This document shows, piece after piece, positions 1-7,900 of a DNA stretch of 64,000 nt (position 1 is its first letter; the number at the start of each line of letters is the position of its first letter). Source of the DNA: Fontisphaera persica (GTDB lineage Bacteria > Verrucomicrobiota > Verrucomicrobiia > Limisphaerales > Fontisphaeraceae); NCBI RefSeq assembly GCF_024832785.1, contig NZ_CP116615.1, positions 1,798,001-1,862,000 on the forward strand. Reading direction: 5' to 3'. The position numbers and the translations under genes were made by a program. The notes beneath the pieces were generated by a model, which was not told the DNA's origin, did not search any database, and saw nothing but the letters and a program-made list of their open reading frames with translations.

Positions 1-990
1 GCGCTTCTCGCCCAGTTTTCGGAGGCGTTGGATGCTGTAGAAGCGGTAGTAGATGTCGCGTTGCTTGCGGCTGGCCTTCTTGGGGTAGATGAGGTCGCGT
101 TCCTCAATGACCATCAGGAACAGGATGCGGTAGATGAGGCGCAGGAGCCATTGATAGAGCTGGGTGGGCTGAACCTGGCCTGCTTTGACGGCATCACGGA
201 AGGACTGGTTCTGAGGATGGCTGAGAAAACCGTTGGCCAGGGCGATGATGGATTTCTCAACGGCAGCGCTGAGGCCGTCACGGATGCGGGAGCCGGATTC
301 GAGGGAGTCCTGGTGGTAGCGCTCAATGATGCACTCAGCACCAGCGTCGTGCTTGAGCGGCATCCGGGAAACGTGGACGAGCCGGTAAAGGAGAGCGAAG
401 TCAGGGAACAGCTCTTCCTCCATCATGCGCTCCAAATCGAATTCGAGGTAGGAGAGCTTGATGAGGCGGCTGCTGTCACGCAGGAGGCGAAGCTGCTGGC
501 CGTTGGTGACGATGGCGTAGAGGTGCTCGGTGAGGTTCAGGTATTCCTGCACCAGAGCATGAGGCGACATGCGCGGGCCGCTGTCCTCGCGTTTTTTGTC
601 GAGGCTGTCCCGGTAGCCCATGATGTGGACTACAAACTGGTCGCGGGTGGGAACGCGATGGCTGAGGAAGTAGTTCTTGCCCAGGACCTCTTCGCCTTTG
701 CGGGCCAGTTCAACCTGATAGCCCAGCAGACCCAGGAGCGGCACGACCCAGAAGTTGCGGGTCTCAGTGGTAGCGGAGGTGCCTTCCTTGGTGGCGTCGA
801 GCTTACGACGGAAGATGCGCCAGAGGTCTTGGGCATCCGCCCAGGCACGGACAATCTCGTCCTTCACCTTGGCATCCGCAGGCAGCCCGAAGTCGGAGGG
901 CTTCTGGCCAATGACATCGGCTTGCTCGATTTTCTCGAGGATGTCAGCGGCAAGAATGCTGCCTTCGATGCGGATGGAGGGGAATTTCAT
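1..990 (-). CDS. Eco57I-type DNA methyltransferase, N-terminal part (runs off window)
   Basis: This is the last visible gene of a four-gene minus-strand operon and it is cut by the window edge after 330 codons. The frame begins ATG-AAA-TTC (residues MKFPSIR) and stays open to base 1. The visible part resembles the N-terminal region of large class I adenine-N6 methylases of the Eco57I/type IIG group, including the methylases found next to DISARM helicases; I recognise stretches such as MSPHALVQEYLNLTEHLY and the NGQQLRLLRDSSRL segment. The SAM-binding and NPPY catalytic motifs lie downstream of the window, so activity cannot be judged here. Its start overlaps the stop of the upstream nuclease gene by ATGA, which implies translational coupling. 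Expected role: host DNA modification, or a restriction component, in a phage-defence system. The family call is from memory of the N-terminal sequence and is moderately secure. Confidence 0.72.
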   Translation of the reverse strand, partial: MKFPSIRIEGSILAADILEKIEQADVIGQKPSDFGLPADAKVKDEIVRAWADAQDLWRIFRRKLDATKEGTSATTETRNFWVVPLLGLLGYQVELARKGEEVLGKNYFLSHRVPTRDQFVVHIMGYRDSLDKKREDSGPRMSPHALVQEYLNLTEHLYAIVTNGQQLRLLRDSSRLIKLSYLEFDLERMMEEELFPDFALLYRLVHVSRMPLKHDAGAECIIERYHQDSLESGSRIRDGLSAAVEKSIIALANGFLSHPQNQSFRDAVKAGQVQPTQLYQWLLRLIYRILFLMVIEERDLIYPKKASRKQRDIYYRFYSIQRLRKLGEKR

Positions 991-2087
991 TTCTTCCGGT
1001 CCGTGCTCTCGGGCAGTTGCAGTGGGGCGTCTTTGAACCGCGCCTTGAGACGGGCACGGGCTAGGAGGACAGCCTGATGGAGTTTGCGCTCAAGTTCCTT
1101 CTTGGGCAGAACCTCGGTCCAGTAGGAGGCAACCCGGATGCCACTCTTTTCGAGATCGAGAAGCTCAACCGTTTCGTGCTTTTTGCCCGCGCAGAGGATC
1201 AGTCCAATGGGGGCTTCCTCACCGGGCTTGCGTTCATATTTATCGAGCCAGCGGAGGTAGAGTTCCATCTGCCCCTTGTCGCCGGGCTTGAACTCATCCA
1301 GCTTCAGGTCCATGGCGACAAGCCGCTTCAGGTGGCGATGGTAAAACAGCAGGTCGAGGTAGAAATCCTCTGCGTCCACCGTGATGCGTTTCTGACGTTC
1401 AAGGAAAGCGAAGCCGACACCCAGTTCCAAGATGAAGGACTCCATCTCACGCAAAATGGCAGCCTCCAAGTCCTTCTCGGCGTAAGAGTCTTTCAAACCA
1501 AGGAAATCGAGCAGATAGGGGTCCCGAAACACGAGGTCTGGAGTGAGCTTGTCTTCCTCGCGGAGTTGTTTCAGTTCCATCGCGGCCAGCTTGGCGGGCT
1601 TGCGGGAGAGGGCGGTGCGCTCAAACAACATCCCGCCGATTTTCTTCTCCAGGGTGCGAGTGCTCCAACGCTCCAACCGGCACATCTCAGCGTAAAACTC
1701 GCGTTTGAGCGGGTCGTCCAGCCGGATGATGTGGAGAAAATGGGTCCAGCCCAATTGTGTCATCAGTGATGACACAATCTTAGGGTTGGGGAACGCCTCG
1801 GCAAACCGAACCATGCGAAACAGGTTCCGTCGTCCAAAGCCGCGACCAAACTCGACCTCGAGTTGCTTTGCCAATGTGGCCACGATTTGCTCGCCGTATT
1901 CAGCCCGCTTTTCCTTGAGGATGTCCTTGCGGATGCGCTGGCCAATTTGCCAGTGCAGCAGGGTCAGGCTGGCGTTGACGGTGTGCGCGACCTGCTGGCG
2001 GGCAGCGAGGATGAGTTCGCGCACATCAGCCAGAAGCGGCTTCGATGATCTGGCTAGCGTGGTGATTGTCTTGGCCATGCGATTCAC
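987..2087 (-). CDS. DUF1016/YhcG-type PD-(D/E)XK nuclease family protein
   Basis: A 366-residue protein of the YhcG (DUF1016) family. The N-terminal helical half (about 1-190) has the family pattern with LLHWQIGQRI and a GRGFGRRNLFRMVRF segment. The C-terminal half carries the nuclease-like core: E215, D245 in FYLDLLFYHR, and D260-L-K262 in AMDLK, matching the E...D...(D/E)XK order. Family members are often linked to restriction systems, and the fold predicts DNA cleavage, but substrate and activity are not shown by sequence. The start is a GTG whose bases overlap the preceding SNF2 stop (GTGA); an in-frame ATG at 2078 is the alternative. Its stop overlaps the methylase start. It takes the position where a canonical DISARM locus would have other partners, so it may be the extra nuclease of this variant system. 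Confidence 0.85.
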   Translation of the reverse strand: MNRMAKTITTLARSSKPLLADVRELILAARQQVAHTVNASLTLLHWQIGQRIRKDILKEKRAEYGEQIVATLAKQLEVEFGRGFGRRNLFRMVRFAEAFPNPKIVSSLMTQLGWTHFLHIIRLDDPLKREFYAEMCRLERWSTRTLEKKIGGMLFERTALSRKPAKLAAMELKQLREEDKLTPDLVFRDPYLLDFLGLKDSYAEKDLEAAILREMESFILELGVGFAFLERQKRITVDAEDFYLDLLFYHRHLKRLVAMDLKLDEFKPGDKGQMELYLRWLDKYERKPGEEAPIGLILCAGKKHETVELLDLEKSGIRVASYWTEVLPKKELERKLHQAVLLARARLKARFKDAPLQLPESTDRKK

Positions 2088-4933
2088 GATTTGGTGGTGT
2101 CCGGCAGCAGGATGTAGATGCCCATGACATCCATTGGCAGCACAGGATAAACGACTTGGAATTGCTTTTGGTCCATCAACTGGCTGAATCGCTCATGGGC
2201 TTCGACCAGGTGCTGAGATCGCTTTTCAGCCACGGCATCCAGCTCAGTTTGAAGACCAGCGACCAGCTTGAGTTCGTTGTCGAGGAAGCTGGCACGAGCC
2301 TCGGGGGTGAGATTCGAGGAAGGGCGGGCTGTGGCGAGCAGTGCTCCGGCCTGTTCCGAGTTGAGGAAATCCTTCTGACCAGGCGCACCACGGTAGCCCC
2401 AGATGAGCATTTCCTCGGCAACGATCTTGTTCCTGCCCTTCTTCTCCTCGATCACGTTGCGGCAGCGGAGCAGGAGAATGGTGGTCTTGATGGTGACTTC
2501 TTTGCAGCGAATGACCGCAGCCCGTGCAGCACCCCGGCCATTGTGCGAGATGCTGTTGGCCATCATCAACTGGCAAAGCTGCTCGACGAAGGGATGGTTG
2601 CGGCCCAGGTAGAGGTAGTTTTCCGGGGTGGGAGACTCGAAGCTGACCCGCACCATATCCTCCGCAGGGAGGATCGTCTTAAGCACGTAGGGCAGGTTGG
2701 CCGTGAACAGGCGGTAGCCCTTTTTGTCGCGGTCAATCTGGACGCCAAGCACATTGTTGAGTGAGGAGGTGACGAAGCTCTCGACGGCCTGGGGATTGCC
2801 AATCGCCTGATCCACTTCCTTGAGGTCAGCCTCGATTTCGTGGGCTTTGATGGCGTGCTGAGCAAAGATGCTGCGGGAGGCTTTCTCACGCTGTTCCGCT
2901 TCCGCGAGCTTTTGGCTGACGGAGAGCTTGGCCTTCTTGGCTTCGTCGAATTCCTCGAAGATGAACTCCGGCTGATCGTCACGTCCCTGAATCGAAATTT
3001 TGCGGTCAGGATTCAGCAGGAGGGCTTGGGCGATGGTGTCAATGATGCTCTTGCTGTCCTCGGGGAATGGAATGGTGATGCCAATGGAGCGGCGAATCTC
3101 ACGAATCTTGCGGAGAATCACGTCCAGTACCACGCCATCAATCGGGTTGTCCTTGCCGTAGAGGAGGCAGGCTTTGACTTCAGGGGCAGTCTGGCCAAAG
3201 CGATCCACCCGGCCTTCACGTTGTTCCAGGCGATTGGGATTCCAGGGCAGATCGTAGTGCAGGACGGCGGTGAAGTGCTTTTGCAGGTTAATGCCTTCGC
3301 TCAGGCAATCCGTGGCGACCAAAACCCGCTGCTGGGCTTTTTCCATGCCATCCACACGCTGCTTGCGGACTTCATCGGGATCTTCACTGGTGACCACCTG
3401 AAGATCGAGCTTGGGGTATTTGGCCTTAAGCAGAGGCGCAAGCTGGGCCCCTACGTATTTTGCGGTGGCGATGTAGCGGCAGAAGATGACGGGATTGAAC
3501 TTCTGCTTGAGGAGATCATCCACCACCTGGAATGCCGCCAAGAGCTTTTGATCGTCCTTGGGGTTTCCGAGGGCCTTGAGCTGGGTGGCGAACTGGCGCA
3601 ACTGACTGAGCTGATGCTGTGACCATTCCCGCTTCTGCATCACCTGCATGGGCGTGAAGTCGGACTCGAAACCGGGTTCGGTGTCGTGAACGGGATTCTC
3701 CAGTTCGCCGTTTTCGGAGGAGGTTTCATCAGCCGGCGACAGCCCACTCAACCGATTCTCCAACATTTCCACGCCGGCATCAGGGCTCGACATCACCCCA
3801 CGCAACAGGCCAAGCGCCGTCCAATACTGCACCCGCTTTTGGCCAAGGCGGGGATTTTCTCCAGAGATCAGCTTGCGGGCAAAGTTCAGAATCTCGTTGA
3901 AAAAGGCGGCATACTTGGGCGTGAGATCGTAGCCGAATTCCTTGGGGTCGCGTTTGGGGAAAGGCGTGTCCTCGCCCAGCCATTTCTCGACATCACCCCG
4001 TTTGCGCTGAACGAAATGTCTGGCCAGGTCACGGCGCTGGGCTTGTGAGGAGTTGGGAAGGTCCAGCAGCTCAAATTCAGGTTTCAGCAGACCGAGCAGC
4101 GAATGGAATTCCTCCGGCTTGCCGCTGTGGGGTGTGGCCGTGAGCATGACCAAATGCTGTCCCGGCTTTTGCGAGAGACGATGCAGCAGATGATGGCGTA
4201 GTTGCTGGCTGGTGGAGGCACCGGAAGGCTTGGCGCAGGAATGGGCTTCGTCCACGACCACCATCTCCGGGCACTGCTGCAAGAACACATCACGGCGGCT
4301 CTCGCTCTTGATGTAGTCAATCGAGATGATCTGGTGGGGGTAGTAGTCGTAAACGCTGACATCACCCTGAATCTCCCGGTCCAGTCGCGCCTGGGTATTG
4401 GAGCGGATGATGACGGCATCCAGGTCGAGCTTGTCCTTGATTTCGTCCTGCCACTGCTCGCAGAGGTGAGGGAGGCAGACAACGGCAAAGCGCTTGATGC
4501 GTCGGCGCTCCAGCAGTTCACGGAGAATCAGCAGGGCCTCAATGGTCTTGCCCACGCCCACATCATCCGCAACCAGCAGACGAACATTCTCCTGCCGCAG
4601 CGCCATGATGAGCGGCACCATTTGGTAGGAGCGTGGCCGGAACGAGAGCTTGGCCAGGGAACGGAATGGGCCAGCGCCATTCCTGAAGGAGAGCCGGGCC
4701 GCGTCATGGAGAAGGCGAGCCGTGCTGACGTCGCCCAGGTCATCGCGTGAGGGGTATGGGAACTGGGCAAGCTTCGGCTGATCCTTGCCGAAATTGAGAG
4801 GCAGGTAGATGCCAGCCACTTCTTCTTCAGAGCCGCCCAGGGGTTTCACCACCAGCAGGTCAGGATCATCTGAGGGCAGGACCACCCAATCGCGATTGCG
4901 CAAGCTGACCAGTGTGCCGGGTGTGAATGCCAT
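2084..4933 (-). CDS. SNF2-family helicase, DrmD-like (DISARM-type)
   Basis: A 949-residue superfamily 2 ATPase of the SNF2/RapA-HepA type. A short N-terminal beta-rich region (about 1-60) contains the WVVLPSDDPDLLVVKPLGG stretch. Helicase motifs follow in order: motif I DDVGVGKT (123-130), motif II DEAH (228-231), motif III LTATPH, motif V region SEGINLQ and motif VI REGRVDRFGQ. The C-terminal third is largely helical and charged. The N-terminal signature and size match DrmD, the SNF2 protein of class 1 DISARM phage defence. The gene abuts the large upstream helicase with no gap and overlaps the downstream DUF1016 gene by GTGA, so the three are almost certainly one transcript. A housekeeping RapA role is less likely because of this context. 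Predicted role: ATP-driven translocation on double-stranded DNA during recognition or processing of invading DNA. Confidence 0.85.
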   Translation of the reverse strand: MAFTPGTLVSLRNRDWVVLPSDDPDLLVVKPLGGSEEEVAGIYLPLNFGKDQPKLAQFPYPSRDDLGDVSTARLLHDAARLSFRNGAGPFRSLAKLSFRPRSYQMVPLIMALRQENVRLLVADDVGVGKTIEALLILRELLERRRIKRFAVVCLPHLCEQWQDEIKDKLDLDAVIIRSNTQARLDREIQGDVSVYDYYPHQIISIDYIKSESRRDVFLQQCPEMVVVDEAHSCAKPSGASTSQQLRHHLLHRLSQKPGQHLVMLTATPHSGKPEEFHSLLGLLKPEFELLDLPNSSQAQRRDLARHFVQRKRGDVEKWLGEDTPFPKRDPKEFGYDLTPKYAAFFNEILNFARKLISGENPRLGQKRVQYWTALGLLRGVMSSPDAGVEMLENRLSGLSPADETSSENGELENPVHDTEPGFESDFTPMQVMQKREWSQHQLSQLRQFATQLKALGNPKDDQKLLAAFQVVDDLLKQKFNPVIFCRYIATAKYVGAQLAPLLKAKYPKLDLQVVTSEDPDEVRKQRVDGMEKAQQRVLVATDCLSEGINLQKHFTAVLHYDLPWNPNRLEQREGRVDRFGQTAPEVKACLLYGKDNPIDGVVLDVILRKIREIRRSIGITIPFPEDSKSIIDTIAQALLLNPDRKISIQGRDDQPEFIFEEFDEAKKAKLSVSQKLAEAEQREKASRSIFAQHAIKAHEIEADLKEVDQAIGNPQAVESFVTSSLNNVLGVQIDRDKKGYRLFTANLPYVLKTILPAEDMVRVSFESPTPENYLYLGRNHPFVEQLCQLMMANSISHNGRGAARAAVIRCKEVTIKTTILLLRCRNVIEEKKGRNKIVAEEMLIWGYRGAPGQKDFLNSEQAGALLATARPSSNLTPEARASFLDNELKLVAGLQTELDAVAEKRSQHLVEAHERFSQLMDQKQFQVVYPVLPMDVMGIYILLPDTTKS

Positions 4934-7900
4934 TTATTTGACCTTCTTGAAAATATCGGGGCGTGAGGCAATCCGCTCCGCGAGGTTGTCCTTGTAGTGG
5001 TAAACGAAGACTTCGTGGCCGAGGTTGAGGATGCTCTGGCGCTTCTGCTCGTCATCGGCCTTCACCACTGGATCATCATGGGGAGTGCCGTCGCAGAAAA
5101 CCCAGACGTTGTGGTGGTAGTAGAAATCGGGCTGAACATAAAGGCCCTCGACGCATTTCTGGGCAGCGTCAGGCAAGCGAAGTCCGTGATCGTGCAGATA
5201 GTCCAGGAATTTGCGCTCTGTGACGGAATTGGGGTCGAGGTGATGCAGCAGGGTCTGGTAGTGGTCTTCGTAGTTCTTGAAACTCGGATTGGTGAGCAAT
5301 TCGACTTCGCAGGCCTTGAGCTTCTGGAGGGCATCCTGGATCAAGTGCCGGTCAATAATCTTGTGATCGCGCTGGTTGTAGTAGCTAAGGAGGTCGTCGT
5401 AGGAGGCAGGTCCTTTGTAGTCCACTTCATCGAAACGGCAGACTTTGATGGCTTCCTCGATCACCTTGCGGAAGATGGTCGGGTCTTCCACAAACTGGCT
5501 CAGGATGCCCAGACTGCCTTCAGCGGCTTCGAAAAGTAGAATGTTGGGATGCTCGGGATCGCCCATGGAAACGACCCCCAGCTCGTTAGATTCGATCTGG
5601 AAGACGTTTTCGATGGCCCGCTTCAAGGCGTATTGCAGGGTGATGACGCCTTCCGGTGCCAGGGCCAGCGTTTTGATCGGCTCGATGTAGAGGGCGTCAG
5701 CCGTGTTCGTGGTGAACAGTTTCACCCGCCTGACGGTCTCGGAGCTTTCTGCATCACCCACCTGAGCGTCACGTTTCCACTCGCCAGAAATCAGCCCCAT
5801 TGGAAATCCGTCAGCAGGACGGGAGCGCCAACGACGATTCACATAAACCAAACGGGCAGCCGGCACATGGCGCACATTCAGGAACTTCTCCTGGTCATTC
5901 TTGACGAGGCATTTTCTGACCCGATCAAGGTTGCCGGGATCAACCGCGAAATACGTGTCGATCAGGAAACCTCTGGAGACGCGCTCTTCTTCCTCGCAGG
6001 AGATGCGGTCTCGCTTCTCCGCCCTGGTCTCGGACATCTCGATCAAATCCAGCAGGTGTTCCTTGTTGGCGTTGTCGTGCAGGCTGGCTCCGGAGAACGG
6101 GCAAATCTCAAGGTCCTTCTGGTCGCCGGTCAGGAAGTATCCCGCCTGCTTGCTCACCTTCGCCTCCTGCAAATTGCTCTCGGCATCCTGCACCACGAGC
6201 TGGCGGATTTCGTATTTCTGGCCGTTGTAGTAAATGATGTTCTGGGGGCCAAACTCCCGCAGGGCAATGGCTCTGGGACGGGAGATGTATTCGCCACCCG
6301 TATCATCGGTTTGGACGAAGGTGCGCAATGGCAGTCGGGTGAAGTTGTAGCCAGGCAGGAAGGCTTCCGACGCCAGGTAGCGGTAGGGGTAAAACTCCGT
6401 GAGCTGGCGAGATTTCTCGGACAGGGTATTCCGCAGCAAATCCAACTGGCGTGTGGCCTGATCCTGATTGCGCTTCTCCCGGCGATACTCCTGGCTGCCG
6501 AGGGTGTATTTGCCACTTTCAATCGCAGCCGTGGCCTTCGTCAGGGTGGCCCGGGCAGCACGGTAGTGGCGACGCCAGCGCTCCAAGGATTCATCCAAGT
6601 GCGCCACCACATGATTCAGGTGCTGCTCAATCCATTGATCGGAATACCAATGGCTGTGGTTGACCGACAGCTCTCCGTGGAAATCATGGACAGCCCGTTT
6701 GAAGGTGTTCTTGACGTTCTGGAAGGTCACGTCTGAAACCGCGAGGGCGTTCTTGACGGTTTGCGTGAGCGGCAGGTCCTCCTTGGATTCATCAATCAGG
6801 TCACGAATGGATTCATCCAATTCCTTGAGCCCCACCTCGGAAAGAAACAGGGCGTTGAGATGTGAACTGAGCAACTCCTGATTGCAGAGGTCGAGCCGGG
6901 GAGCCACCACCGCGCCAGCCACCAGACTCGGCTGATGCTTGAAATAGTGGCGGTCATGGCTGGAATACGAGGAGCAATATGTGAAGACCAGTGCCGCTTG
7001 CCCACTGCGGCCAGCACGTCCACCACGTTGGGCATAGTTGGCCGGATTCGGAGGGGCATTGCGCATGTGGACCACGCTCAGGTTCCGGATGTCGATGCCC
7101 AACTCCATGGTGGGCGAACAGAACAAGGAGCTGATCTTGCCATCCCTGAAATCGTCTTCGCGTTGAATGCGGACATCCGTGGTCAATTGGCCGGTGTGAT
7201 CCTCGCCGCGCAGCCGCTTCGATTGCGAGAAGTCGCGGAGGTAGATGCCTTGGAAGAACAGGTTCGGTTTGCGCTGTTGCTCTTTGTAGGACCGTTGCTT
7301 CACCACATCGGGCTTCACCGTGGTCTTGTCGCCGGCCCTCCAGATGATCTTGTCCAACCGAATCTGGTAGATCCGCACTTCCTTTTTCGCCTCACTCTTG
7401 GCGGTTCTAGATTTGAGAAAATCCGCTGCCTCTAGTTTTTCGAGCAAAGCCGTGATGAACTCCCGGTAGTTCTCGCCCTTCAGGTTCAGCGCTGGGTTGG
7501 TCTTCCTGGCATAGTCCCGGAGGTATTTCCCGAGGGTGCTGGCTGGCCCCATGCTCTTGGTGAAGACCTTGGTGAACCTGGCCAGCGTGTCGAGGCGCAG
7601 GAAATAGGGATCGTGCAGTTCTTCGCCTTCGTCCAACTTCCAGGGTGCCTTGAGCCGTTCCCGAATCTCCTTTTCGGCTTCCTTGAGCTTGGTCTGCGTG
7701 AGGTAGTTCTCGCTGTAGATGGCGTATTCCAGACGGAAGAAATCCAAGACGTTGCCCAGCAGTTCAGCGCGGGCAGCGGGAGCGAGTTCGTTGAGCAGGG
7801 GCACGTTCTTCCATGCCTCGTTTGTTTCAGCCACTTCTTGCAGGTCGGCGTATTCGATTCGCAAGAGGGCACACTGCTCAAGATTGGGAAGCACCAGCCG

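Noticed and set aside
28-1077. A 349-codon open frame on the plus strand at the left edge
   Set aside because: It is the antisense of the methylase gene. The minus-strand frame gives recognisable methylase-type protein and is joined by ATGA to the operon, while the plus-strand product is low-complexity Val/Glu/Ala with no family.
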